DNA from: Pyronema omphalodes
Taxonomy: Eukaryota > Ascomycota > Pezizomycetes > Pezizales > Pyronemataceae
Direction of reading: 5' to 3'
DNA length: 64,000 bases
Assembly: GCA_024516155.1 (NCBI GenBank)
Contig: JAJJXM010000011.1
Span: forward strand, 248,001-312,000
The first letter of the stretch is position 1. Every line of letters starts with the position of its first letter. A program made the position numbers and the translations under genes. This document shows, piece after piece, positions 24,005 to 36,826 of the stretch. The notes beneath the pieces are model-generated. The model did no database searches. It was not told the DNA's origin and was given only the letters and a program-made list of their open reading frames with translations.

Positions 24005-26786
24005 CGTGGTGAGGTTGTGGCGGGTGAACGCGGCGTTGGGCGTCGTAAGCACGGTGTTGCCGGAACGGGGGAGAGCTGGAGATAATTTTTTGAGGCTCTG
24101 CTGCGGCGGTTAGCGGGGTGTGAGAAATAACCCTAACCGTGGTTTTGGAATTAAACGTTGCTGGATCATGTGACTACACTGGTTTCTTGGTGATACGCAT
24201 GTAGCTACGGATGGCCATTATATATAAATAGCTAACTATTCAATAAACTTCCATAATAAAACCACATCATCTCATAAAAGAAACTTTTACCATAAGTTAA
24301 TATCCTCTATCTACAGTCATTCACAGCCATTCACAGACATTAAGCTGTCTTTAGATGAACACCGATTTCCCCCGTCCAGAGAACATGCGAAAGCAACCAC
24401 ACAATTAATACTTCACAACAATTCTAATCAATCAGATAGAAGAATGTCCGGCTTTAGAGCTTTATTTCGAGTATGAGATATATAATTCAATATCACGTTT
24501 TCAACTACCGCGAGGATAATGACGAAGATTATAGCCCAAACATGGAGTCCATGTATATCTTTTACAGCGCTTTTCCTTTGCATCGCCTTGCGATTAGGCT
24601 ATTCAGATTTTTGAGAGATATAATTACGATATATTTATATACTTGAAAAAAAACAAAGATGAAGAAAAAAAACCATTCTAGAAAGATCCTGTATTATGTC
24701 AGGCCGGGTATATAATGATTCCAATCCATACCTAAGAAACATCCACTGCCCACAAGCTGCAATCACGGCAATAAAGTGATGCCAGATCCCGTGTGGGTTT
24801 GGTGAGGTTTTGTTGGGTGTAACACCTCTGTACTGTTTAAATATGAAACCATAAAGGCTTTTTGGTGTTCGTTAGTTTTTCTCTCCAAAGAATAAATAAA
24901 AAAAGTAAACAAAACTTGAAAAAGCGTTGGGTATTAGATAGTTTATTTATTATGTACATATGAACCAGATATTTTCACGTAAGTCAAAGTACACAATCAC
25001 TGCGAAGACGGGTGACACATGACATACAACGAATTTTACAACTGCTATGATATCACGTGCTATCCATGGGTGCAAGAGGAACTCTATTATTTCGGTACTG
25101 AAATGTATTAGCTGTTTGTTGTCGAACATTAATTGTGCCTTGATTTTTCTTGCTTTGCTTTGCTTTGTCTGGTTAGCTGAAGGGAGTTGATAGCTATGAA
25201 ATAATGGAAGTTAAAAGGCACCTAATGACACAGGTGTCGGATTGGTGCGTAGTCGGGCAGTGTATATAAAACCTCTGTAGGTTTTTCGGTAATGCCCTAA
25301 CGCATGAATGAATGTTGAAAGGTGCTTTGATCGCTATGCACCTGAGGTGGATGTGGATGTAGCATGCATGACATTCATAACCTATATGTACCTTCTCTTG
25401 TTACACTTTTTCGTCTACTATCAATCAATCCTTTATTGTTTTCCACCTCCACCTTTTCCTCCCTTCCAATTACGTTGTTCAATAATAAAGATGGGGAATA
25501 TAATTCCCCCGGTTTATGAATGCCGCAAATGCCACGAATAATCAACGGTCGAACATACCAACCCGCAGACCACGGGCCGCGGACCACGGAGCATAGAGGA
25601 ACAATTACATCGTTACTTCTCCGACTCCGGCGCAGTCCATACCCCACCGCCGAAATTGAGCTAGATCAACGTCTCTTTCCACTCCTAGTCCCTTTCTCTT
25701 CTGATTTGCTGACGCACTTTCAGTATCCCACCCTACGATGTAGCTGACACGCTGGACGAAATCCACGAGTGAGCTATGATGTAGCGTTTAGCACGCAATG
25801 TATCATATATCTAATCCGCCATCACCGCCATCACCGCATCGCACCTCACATCACGATCACCATTCCATAAAACCAAACTCTCTTCCCACGAAATTTCCCC
25901 AGCACCTCACGCGGCCTATTTCCTTATCCAGTTCCACAACTCCGCAACTTCCCAACATCGCGCACGGTTATTTCTCACAGATCAATTTTTTACTAGTGTT
26001 CAGTAACCAGTTCGGTCAAACAAAATGTCGGTGCATTTTCAGTTCTCATACCTCTTCCGCGGCATTTTTTATTCCCAATAAGACACCATTGGTTCTTTTA
26101 TATACAGCTTTAGATATTCCAATTCCCCAGGTCCTATTCGCTAGTTCCTACCAGCAAAACTTGCGCCTTCAACTTCACAGCAAAAAAACCAGAAAAGACA
26201 ACTCAAAAAAAAAAAAAAAAAAACATGTTCAACGCATTACAGGCGATAAGACAACACATCAGGAACGAGAAAAAAACGAGAAGAGGTATTTAATTGCGAT
26301 GTTTTTTTTCCAGGTAGCCATGTATGACGGGTTTCCATATCCATATCCACGGTGTATGATTCAATAATGGAGTAATAGAGTGATGGAGCGAGCACACGAA
26401 TCTCGCACATAACATTACATTACTCGGCGATACCTCCCCGCCTCAGGTCACCTCATTCTCCCGCCCGCCGCCCCCCGTCCCCAACCTCATCTCTCCCCGA
26501 GGGTTGTGTATAGTCTACTTTCTTACTGTCTTACTTTCTTCAACTTCTATATACGACATATACAATTGAGCCGAGTTTTTTTATCTGAACGCTCCTCTTT
26601 GTTTTCCATCTTCCATCTTCCAACTTCGTCTTCGTCTTCCTTATCGACCAGACCGGACCGGACCAAAACTTTCAACATACACACGCAAAAAAACACTGGC
26701 CACCCACACAAACTTTTGTTCCGATAACAAAATATTCACAACAAATAAGAGCAGAGATAACCAACCAACCAACAGATCCGGTCCTG
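24005..26786. other. Spacer between bL31m and the membrane-protein gene
   Basis: No supported gene. The region is AT-rich with A-runs (26207-26223) and pyrimidine-rich stretches near 26480-26640. One exon-like start (ATG at 24444, nine codons, then GTATGAG) was noted but no matching downstream exon could be established. Confidence 0.45.
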
Positions 26787-28740
26787 CTACCATAGCAACC
26801 CCCAAACTCCAAGACTAGTCAAATATATCATGCATCCAAAAAACAACAATATCGTACTGGACCTTAAAAGTCCTTTCCTAGATGCTCCACCCCCAAACCA
26901 TTCCAAGGTATTGTATCCCTTCCTCAGCGCCAGCACCGTGAGGACGAGTAAACACCACCATTGAAACCGGCCTTTGAACACTAGCGCAGGTGCCCAAGCA
27001 AACATCATAGCGTGTCCAATATGCCGGAGAAGGGATGCTGTTCGCCACATAACTGGAAGGTATGCATGAAGCCGGTCTACTGAGACACCATAGACACGGC
27101 GTTTGGTATGGTAGTGTCTTATTGAGGAAACGGTATTGGCAGAAGAAGAACCTGGGGGGTGAGGTGCGGGATTCTGAGGAAAATGGGTGTGGTTATAGGA
27201 GGAGGAATAGGAGGGAAACGAGGGATAGATGCGACGCCGTGGACTCCGAGAAGGAACGATAGGGGTCATATCGTTATCTTGTCCAGGTGGAGTCGAGAGA
27301 TCCTGATCATCGTCTTCATGAACTTCAACGATAGACTCTTCCAGGTCCGAGTCAGTATCGGAGTGTCCTGGTCCGGAGCTGCTAAGAAGTGCCGGCGCGT
27401 TGTCACCGAGGGTGCTATACGAAGCTTGACGATGTGGGACATGGTCGCGGTGGTGGGGATAGTGGGCCTCGGTTTCTGGATCGTATGGTAGGGAGGAACT
27501 AAGGATTGGTGCTATTCGTTCGCCATTATCGGAACTACTAGACATTAAGGATGATGTTTCAAAATCAGATAATGAACCTTCATCATCGCCATAGTCATTG
27601 TCAGAAATTCCGTCCTGTCGTCCTAGTATTGGCTGAACATTTAAAGCTCGGGATGCTCGCGGGGTTAGTTCTCCGGCTTCCAGGGATCCAGATTTACCAA
27701 ATGCCTTGGGGGTTGTTGGATCAGTAGCCGAGTCATTGCAAGCTGTCGGTGAGCTGGAGCCTTCAATATGCGGCGAGCCTGAAATATGGAGTTTTGGTTC
27801 TCCGGTACTTAATTTACTGTTCCGCCGGGAGTTGGCAAGTCGTTTATGGCGGAAACTTTCAAAAAATGAGTGTCGTGGACTGGGTCGAGAGGAGATAGCT
27901 GGATGTTCAATATCGTCCAAATCATCGTCGTCATCATCGCTGAAATTGTTGCTAATGAAAGTGTGATAGTCGCTGTGGCTTCGCGTTCGCTTACCAAGGA
28001 GCGGTCGCCTTGGTGAGTCCCGCCGGTCTTCCCTAATACTTGGACCAAAGGTTTCTTGATAGCAACGGATTTCTTCGGTAGTTGTTGGGCGGACAGAATA
28101 CCATGAGAGCTATGAACTCTATTAGTACTTCACTCGAAACTCGACATCTGCTTGTTTTGTTTTCTGCAAAATTTTTCGACCAGCACTCCGATAGGGGGGT
28201 ACACACCGATGTTTCAACAACACTCCACGTCCATCCCATGAAGTATACCGCTTCCCAAATAGTGGGATACTTTGTGTTCATCTCTCCTCCGATCCCATAG
28301 TCATCCGGAGCTCCACCGTCCCACGATTCAAAGGCCAAATCCCATAATCCACCACGCCCTCTAAATCCACCCTTTCCTCCCTCTATCCTTATTAATAACC
28401 GCACCATTCCCCAACGCCAAAGCTCCTCCATAATTCCGAGACTGAATAACACAATTTTCTCAATCCTCGCGGCCAATTGCATCCTCCGGGGATCCTTCGG
28501 TAATGGAATCTTTCCAGCTAACTGCTTCAACACATGTACACCAACGAAGCCCAAGATTCCCAAAGGAACCGAGTGCTTCGGGTGTATTCTGCGATAATGC
28601 GGCTCGCGGTCATCGCTCGATAGTCCCGGGCTTGGTCCGAGACTCTCCAACGGCGGTGCAAGGAATAGCGGTAATAACAACAACAGGTGTATTCCAATCA
28701 GCACCGGCGGGAGAACAAGCCTGTGGACGGAGCGTTTCAT
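26787..28740 (-). CDS. Unrecognised multi-pass membrane protein with acidic central loop
   Basis: Function not recognised. Exon 1 is 28740-28207 (ATG at 28740) and exon 2 is 28109-26787. The 97-nt intron starts GTGTGT, has a CTAAT branch-like word and ends CATAG, and the phases agree, giving 618 residues. Hydrophobic segments lie near residues 8-28, 59-75, 96-117 and 160-178. Then follows a hydrophilic loop of about 340 residues with D6 and Ser/Pro/Asp-rich stretches (for example SDTDSDLEESIVEVHEDDDQ). Three more hydrophobic segments lie in the last 100 residues, so about seven in total. The motif MEELWRWGMVRLLI followed by AVYFMGWTWSVVET recalls the EVFR...KLL and SG...GVFSVIN layout of seven-span APH-1 proteins, but this is only a layout resemblance. 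It is probably an endomembrane protein; the loop is a likely phosphorylation target. Confidence 0.7.
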
Positions 28741-31710
28741 GCGTTCCCGTCACGGTCTCCGTCGGGAGATTATCGCAGTCAAAAATAATGGTTGGTACTG
28801 CTCTGACCCGCGGCGACGACTGCGGCGGCGTCCTCGGTCCTTGATCTTGATTGTAGTAGTGAGTCGATATCGGTGGTGATACGGCAGCGAGGCGTGTTGT
28901 CGACAATGATGATGATGGTGGCGGCGGTTGTACTATTAACATATGGTGGTAGGGTTTTTTTTGGGTCTTATAATAGCTGCATTTCCTTGTGGTGGTGATG
29001 CGTTGTGGTCTCGCTTTGCTTTGTTGGTGAGGTTGGAAGCAGTGGATAGCTTTAGCTACGTGCTACGTCCTTAGCTCTAGTGCCGATTCGAGGAATTCAA
29101 GTTTATGTATGGTATAATATGTGCACTCTCTGCTGGCCGAAGTCGACGACGGAGGAATACCTCAGAGGTTTTGATAGATGCAGGGCAAATGTCAGGCAAA
29201 TATCAGAGCTGCACGAAATGGATCGCCGGCTAGCTGAGTCGAATGCTCCTGGAAGAGAACGTGTGGTTTTGCGCGTTGCTGCAGTGATCCAAATTTCCGC
29301 CAGAGATATGATCTGCGGCGCGGCAGGGTGAGCAGCAAAGAGGCAGGCGGAGGAGAGAAAGAAAGAATAGCCAGACAGGAGATAAAAGATAAAAAAAAAA
29401 AAAAACAGGCGGTAAAGCAGACGGATAAGATAGAAACAAAAGACAGATAAGACAGACGATTGAAGCAAAGGTAGAAAGGTAAGAGTGAAAGGCAGTTAGA
29501 AAGAAGCAAGAGTGAAAACCAAAGAACAATTTTGAGAATCAGCAGAAGTCGGAAGTACAGAAGTTGTACTAGTAAAGAAAGAAGAAGTAGATGTAAAACT
29601 CGATGATGAAAATTGAACGATTTCACCAGACACACAAGACAGAAGAAACAGAAACAGCAGCTTAGGCGAATCGGGCCAATCGGTGACTCCCGTCTTCCTC
29701 TGCAAGACGCTGTATTGAGCCCTAAGTAGGGTGGGTGTCTTGGACGCCGTCGGAGGGTAGGAAGGGAAGAGGAGGGGAGGGGTGTGTGAACCGGTCGGGG
29801 GGGGGGAGGGAGGGAGGGAGGGAGGGGGGAAGGAGGGGGACAGACTCGCGAGAGGCTCGTGCAACAGCTACATATATGTTGTCTGCATTCTCTGGCTCTG
29901 GTATTTTCCCCAGCGGCTTCCTGACTTGTTCTGAGATGTTTTTCCCGAGTGCTCACTTAACGCGGCGATTGTCGTGCTGGCTAATCTGCTTTTGGATATC
30001 TTTTTCGTCGCTCAGCATGCATCAATCGTTGCACACCCCCCTAAGGTGGTAGTTGGTTGGTCTGTCAGAATTTATGATTTTGCACAAGGGCAAGTAGTGG
30101 CAGTATGGCTGGCTAGGGGAGAGAGGGGAAAGGTAGGAGAGAAGAAAGGACAGGAGGGGGAAGGAACAGATGGGAGAGAAATGGCATAAGGGGATGGGTG
30201 GGAAGGAGAGAGAAGGGCCAGATGAGAGGGGGGAGGGGGGTGACAAGGACAGGAGGGGACAAGTGGGAACATACAGAAGGGGAATAGTGGGGCAAAGCAC
30301 AAAAAGGGATTAGTTGGAAAGCACAGAAGAAGAATAGTGACGGAAAACACATAAGAGAGAGAGAGAGAACGGGCGTGGGACAGGCGTCTGCAGCAGGCAC
30401 AGCTTACAGGCCTCACATGCATATGCACAGCAGCCAGGCCATGCCATGCTATGCTATGCTATGTCCGCCGTCTCCACAACCCCACACGCACGCTGCCCGT
30501 CATCGGTGGTTTTGTGGGCATGCGAGGAGGGCATGGTGGGCATCTGTAGGAGAGCTGGGAGTGGTTGGGTGTGATGTGATGATGTATGTCTGAAGTGGGT
30601 GTGATGTGATGTGATGATGTCTGAGGTGAGTGTGATGTGACGTGATTGTGAAGTTGTATGTAGGTGGGCAACGGACATATAGCTGGGTCTGCATCCTTGT
30701 CATGTCAATTTGTTCTTTTGCTTCTGCTGCTGTTTCTTCCGTTGTTTGCCCCTCCCTCTGTCGTCGTTGCTGCTGATTTGCCACTCGAACTCAAAGAGCC
30801 GATCAACAATGCTGTCACTCCGTCCCTGTTTGCATTGGCATATTATTCGTGCTGGTGCGCTCGCACGTCTGATCGATGAAGCAGACCGGGGTTTTGCGGT
30901 GGTGTGTCCGGATGGTGCATCCAAAGGATGGCGTTGTGCGATGTGATGGCTGGGAAAGGACGACCGGTGACGCGACTAATCATCCCTCGAGAACGCAAGC
31001 TCAAATCCAACATGAACCACAACTTACAGCTCGTTGTTCATAAAACACCAAATATATCTTGCAAGCTTTTCGCCTTACATCTCAAACTGCTGTCTCCGAG
31101 CCGTTGAGATATACATCCATGACTACTGGATGGAGGTTAATATTTCTTTGTTTTCATACCCTGTCGAAAAAAGTCTCCAAGAACCCTCACACATTTTTTG
31201 TGGTACGTCCTAACCCAATAAAGAATAGTTCATCTTCACGAATTGATAAATCCTGAAACGTATGATGAGGAAACTTTTAGCAACCAGGTAACAACCAACT
31301 AACACTGTGCACCCGAGCTTTAGGCACTTTGGAACCTTGGGAACCTTAAGAACCTTTCTGCTGATATTTGTAGCTGTTTAATGCGTGCATGGGATCTTAC
31401 TGCTCCTATGATTGGTCGGCTTTGACCTCAAAAATTCGTCCTGCAATTCTTTACAAACAAACAACTGAGAAACGGGATTTAATTCTATGGTACATACATA
31501 TGCTTTACGGAAGCCAGGTTCAAGCAGCCGCCGTCCCTGTCACATACATACATACCATCGGTGGTCGGCCAAAAGGGCGCTGATATGTATATACATAGCT
31601 GCCACTGATACAATTCTATGTAAAGGCATTTCCCATACCTTACCTTACCTTATCCTAACTTATTGAACTCGTATCGTACAACATGGATAAATCGGGAGAA
31701 ATGTGAAAGA
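28741..31710. other. Spacer with long polypurine tracts and simple repeats
   Basis: No supported gene. Contents include CT/GA-asymmetric blocks at 29330-29560, a GGGA-rich block at 29765-29845 and a nearly pure purine strand at 30112-30370, CCATG/CTATG repeats near 30440 and GATGTGATG repeats at 30555-30650. Long frames on either strand are produced by this composition. The first few hundred bases should include the promoter of the minus-strand membrane-protein gene. Confidence 0.5.
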
Positions 31711-31713
31711 TAA
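31711..31713. repeat. TAA target duplication, left of MITE
   Basis: TAA immediately before the left terminal repeat; repeated at 31812-31814. Confidence 0.75.
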
Positions 31714-31811
31714 GGGTGCGTTTGGTTGCACCGGAAAACATGGTTTTTAGCCCTTTTTTACCCGTGAAAACAGGCCAAAAAACTTTGTTTTCGGTCCAAC
31801 CAAACGCACCC
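31714..31811. mobile_element. 98-bp PIF/Harbinger-like MITE
   Basis: The terminal inverted repeats begin GGGTGCGTTTGGTTG on both strands and stay matched for about 26 bp (ACCGGAAAACA against ACCGAAAACA), leaving a core of about 45 bp. It is flanked on both sides by TAA. A 3-bp TAA/TTA duplication and G-rich ends of this kind are the hallmarks of PIF/Harbinger-derived MITEs. There is no coding capacity. The near-perfect ends suggest it is not very old. Confidence 0.8.
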
Positions 31812-31814
31812 TAA
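31812..31814. repeat. TAA target duplication, right of MITE
   Basis: TAA immediately after the right terminal repeat, matching 31711-31713. Confidence 0.75.
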
Positions 31815-32036
31815 GAGAAGTCAAAGCAGCAAAATAGCAAAAAATAAAGCTGGTTCCTACATACATGCAGCCGAAACATCGTGCACGGAAACACAGATCG
31901 AGGATTTCTCGGTAACCTAGACTCCGTGTCTCCGTCTCAAACGAAAATGGTGTGGTGTGGGTAGTGTGGCAGGTGGTAGGTTAGGTGGACCGTGGTTCCC
32001 CAACTGGCCATGCCTAGGCTCCCCTATTTTCCAGCG

Positions 32037-32067
<31 letters not shown>

Positions 32068-35000
32068 AATCTCGAACGCAAAAAAGAGATGGAAAAAAAT
32101 GATTTATCAAAACGGAACAAGAACAAAATAACCGTGATTGGATTTTTAAAACGGAAAATCCCTTTTTGCAAAGCTTCCTTTGTACCTTGGTGGGTTATTT
32201 CAAAACATTTTAGGATCCTTGTTTGCAGAATTAATGATTACGTATTTTATAACAACTTTATGCTCTATACATCCACTGCTATTGAGAATTTAAGATTTAA
32301 GATTTAAAAATCAAAGCTTGCAAGCAAAACCACGTTCTGTCCCATATGAATCACACATCCCAAATCACACATCACGCCTATTTCTAACTATACTAACAAA
32401 GGCAGGGTCTCGAATTCACCGGTACATACGGGGATGAATCATGAAAACCAAGTGGTACACTAAATCAAAACCCCTAATTTCCGTACTAAATTTTTTTTCA
32501 CTCGTCTCCAGAAACGGATGCCTCGTGAACTTTAAACTTTGAACCCTCGTGGACTTTCGCAAGCTCTTCACTAGTGACTAGTCTCCGGTATTTACGCTCA
32601 TATCGGTAAAAACATATGTAGCACCATGTTAGTTTGCTGAAATCAAGATTTTTTTCTTTCGCGAGGCTCACGAGGCTCACGAAGTTTATACATAGACAGT
32701 GGACACCGGACACCGGACACCATAGGGATTCGGAAGATTTACTAGACTGGCTAGGAACTTAGGCTGGATCCACAGGTTAAATCTCGTTCATCATGGTCCT
32801 TTTGATCTCTCTGAAGCTCCTGGTCTCGGTTCAGGCTCTGTAATGCATACTACCTTGATAGCGTGTACTCTTAAAATAAAATAAAAATAAAAAAAGAGAG
32901 AGGGAGAAAGGACCTCTACATAAATCTGAGTGTATGTACGCTTCTACTGAAAAAATGTTCATTTTTCCTTGGCTCCATAGATATACCCTCTTTTACCATT
33001 TCAACCTAACCCCATCCCTGTTGCTGTGAATTTCTCACCGCGGCCTAGTTTTTTTTGTCGTTTTTCGTTTGCTTGTTGCCTGTCTCGCTGGTTGGCTGGC
33101 TGGACTCTGTGTTTGCTCATCTCCTCTCGTCTAGCCTTGTGTCGTCTAATCTCGTTCAACCTCATCGTATATTGTTTTGTCTCGTCTTATGTTGTCTTGT
33201 CTACGCAGGTCTTGTTTTGACTGAATTTTTATTTCGTCATCATCTCCTTATTCCTCGCTATGAGACCTACGAATCTACGATGCATATTGAGATATCGATA
33301 AGCTCTTGTTTATGTAGATATATACGTACGTCTGGTTTATCCACCATATAGGATCCCCTTGTCTTGTCTTTCATGTATTATGAGGATATATGAGGAGCTA
33401 TGGTGAAAGTTGATTATATTTGGATGTATAATTCCGTTACAATAGAACTGTAGTTCACTGTATATAAGCATACATACAGTATAGTACCCAAAATCATCCT
33501 ACAAAATTCACTGTTAGGTTACGATCAAAAGAGACTTATAACGGTCACAAAAATGCAACGACCACAGCAATACGAAAGATAATCTCACTACATACAAAAC
33601 ATATATACCCCAGTACCAAAGCAGATACTTTTCAAGGATCTCAGCATCATTTCGAATTCCGGCATAATTTCAACATGTTCGCAAGCTATGCGCAGGGTCC
33701 AAAGCTCCATTATGAAGATCATCAATGACGATTAAAATCACTAGCCATGTACATCGTTAATCCCATTCCACTCCGTATTTTCACACATAGCGTTTCGAAC
33801 CAGGGGATGTGTTTAGTAGAAACAACTAACGAAAAAAAAACCTCGTGGAAAACGGATGCGCCGCGCGGGATGCTATGGTGATGTGATTCAGGTACACATA
33901 GCGTAAAAGGCCGAACGATTGGAAATTCGGAAGGAGGTTACAAACGGCGATGAAGCGACGGTGAAGCTATGTACGGCTGGTTTTATGGTACCAAACATCT
34001 TTCGCATCCCTATGTATTCATGTTTACATGCATCACCGCTGCCGAAGATTATGAAAGTAGCCGGCTACCGGCGACCAGCCATGTAAGCGAGCAACGCTTA
34101 AAAAACGTGAAGTGTTAAAATAGCAGGCAAAAAACTATGTCGTGATGACATGAATCCACATGATTTAACATTGCGTTTTGCACTTCACTTTTAACGGAAC
34201 ATAACGGTGCCCTAAACAGTGACACATGGCATGATGGATCATTAGGATGATGTGATGGATGTGATGATACATAGAACGGTTGTTTTGCTTTCCGGAGTAT
34301 GTATGGTGCAACATATGGTATGTACATACCGTTTTTTTTATCTTCTGCGTAATTTTGGTTGTAGATGATGGATATCGACACGGGAGTCATGAAGGCTTTC
34401 GTTACACAGCAACATTTCTAGGGATTTAAAATATCTACCGTCGCTACATAGAAGGTGGAAATGGAACTCGTGAGCTGAACTGTAAACTTTTCGGCTGCAC
34501 CGTTGCACGAAATGTGGCGCACACGGGTTGAATAAACCCTGGTGGTTTAATCATCACGATGCCATGAACTACATAGCTACCCGTGGTCTCTCGCTACATA
34601 CATCATCTACATACCTGCACCATTACCGTCTCGCAGAAGCCCGATGTCGCAGCATCGGAAAGCTTAGCCCCCAACCTCCAACTTCCAACTTCCAACCTCC
34701 AAACCCTTTATTCCCGTGCGGGAGTCTCCTGAACCATCAACCCGACCATGAAATCATAGACAACTCTATGTACAACAGAGCCGTGAGTCGTGACCATATT
34801 TTCCACCTATGACCATGCATGTATCATCTTGCCTCGCCAGTCTAGCGAGATCCACCAATATCCATCTGCCGTAAGAAAGTTACCTTCAAAATCGCAGTAC
34901 CCTTGTATATACTTTACAAAATACAGCTACATACATTCATATCTGTATGCATGCCTCACAACCCCGCAACTTCACAAGTCACAATGTGTTTCCAAGCGAA

Positions 35001-36826
35001 CAGATGACCAAATGACCGGTTCCCAGGTTGTACATATATCTACATATTAACCGCTCGCCTAACCCCTAGCTCTTAGCCTCTTAGCCACCATATCAAACGA
35101 CCAAAATCTCGAAATTTTAGAAACATTTAGAACATTTGGATCCTGACATGTAGGTGCGCAAACACTGAAATAACTATATTTTTGACTGGGAGAGGAGGGG
35201 GGGGGGGGTTATTAGGCATTTGTTCTTCATTACGTATAAAAAATTTTGTTTGCACATCTTCCGCAGCGTTGTTGCTGCTGCTATTAATCATTGTTGGTGC
35301 TTTCCGGAAACCGGTTTTTTTTTTTTCTTTTTAGAATTCCAATCTCAGAAACCAGGAATGTATGCATGTCTCTATGTATACATCTACATTCATACAAAAC
35401 GAACATCTGAGGTAAAGAAGCAAAACAAGCAAACAAAACAAGGCTACTGTACTCAGCACTATGATCTTACCCCCGGCTCTATTCCCCCTCCACTCCGCCC
35501 CCGTATCCCCCATCTACAGCTCCTTAAAGCGGCATGACAGAGAACAGGAAAGCAAATATGGTGTCATACCAAGGATCTTTTCTCCGATCAGACCTCATAT
35601 CATGACCACCGTTAACTCAGCCTTAAAGCGGTATACAGGATCCAGGAAGGTAATTGGGTAACTCTACATATAAGCCAATGACTCAGGAACCCAGTAGCTC
35701 AATAACTCCATGGTTCGAGAATTCAAAGTATCCTGAATATACATAATTGCCAGGAAACCGGACAGGCTGCAAGCTGCATATTGTGGGGCTACTGGGGTAG
35801 AAACAAAGATTGTGTAAGATTCGAACTATCGGCGATGTGAAGTTCCGGGGTACATCTTGAATAGGTGGGGATTTTGGTTGACAGTGCTGAATTTGGCATT
35901 AAATTTGTAGTTGTGGTTTATTGCTGACGAAAAAAATATATTTGAGAAAAAGTTCAGCATCTAGAATTTTACGTATGCTGTCAAAAGCCGTATGTTATGT
36001 ATTATTTTCCCTCTTTCTTCCCATATCTCTTCAGGAAACTAATAATATGACCTTATCCAAAGCAACGCAGGAAGAATTTCTGCATCACGATGTTAGATTC
36101 CATTCTATCTCAGTATGTACTTATTCACATACCAGATTTTGTTCGGCCGTTAAAACTTAAATCTCCCTCGACTCCCTCAACTGAGACATACGGTAATCTA
36201 CTTGGTAGGATCTTGGATGATCCCTCCGGCCCTGAGAAACCGATACATACATACATCCGGGCAGGACAAGACAAGACAAGACATGATTATCGACTATAAG
36301 ATTTTAATTATTGGTATTCACCATATGCATGTTTTGGGTTGTTAGATATGTCGGGATTACTCGGTGTTGTCAATCGGAGATCGTAGAGTTTTGTGGTATG
36401 GTTGGTGATTGGTGATGTTTCGGGGGGTTTGCTTCGGGTCCAGGTCCTGGGCTATGCCTTAAGGGCGTGAAAGATTATTGGGTTCATGTAAAATGGGGGC
36501 TAGTCACAGTTGGGTCTGTCGGCAGCGAATCATGGTTGTTGATCTGAGGAATGTAATGTTTTGTGATTAGTTATGATGATTTACATTACAGGAAACATGT
36601 ATGTACCCTACGACAAAATCGGGTAAAACAGCATCCGGTCTGTATGTATGTAAAAATTCTTTTTATTGCAGATACCGGTAATAATAGTTTCTATTCATAG
36701 TACATACCCACCAATCCATACTTTTAATCCCATGCATTTCCAAACTGGACGCTACGGCATCATAAGCTCTTGTAAGCCCGGTGATACTTGATTAATCAAT
36801 TACAATTCACAGTCCTTGAAGATATC
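31815..36826. other. Long gene-poor spacer
   Basis: About 5 kb without a supported gene. It includes an A30 run (32037-32066) and many CATA/TACA words (TACATACATACA). The A30 run was checked as a possible retroposon tail; no flanking duplication was found. No tRNA or other RNA gene recognised. Confidence 0.5.
32037..32066 (+). repeat. A30 homopolymer
   Basis: Thirty consecutive A residues. The upstream sequence (31930-32036) is GT-rich and resembles no known gene or SINE that I recognise. Confidence 0.9.

Noticed and set aside
24444..24660. Exon-like ATG with nine codons, GTATGAG donor and an open stretch downstream
   Set aside because: No acceptor gives a convincing joined protein and the downstream frame matches no family.
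29192..29956. Long minus-strand open frame (about 250 codons)
   Set aside because: Product is Leu/Phe/Ser/Pro low-complexity sequence dictated by a purine-rich plus strand; overlapping frames on both strands are equally long and no domain is visible.
31930..32066. A30 run as the tail of a SINE or processed pseudogene
   Set aside because: No flanking target duplication and no recognisable gene or tRNA-like head upstream.
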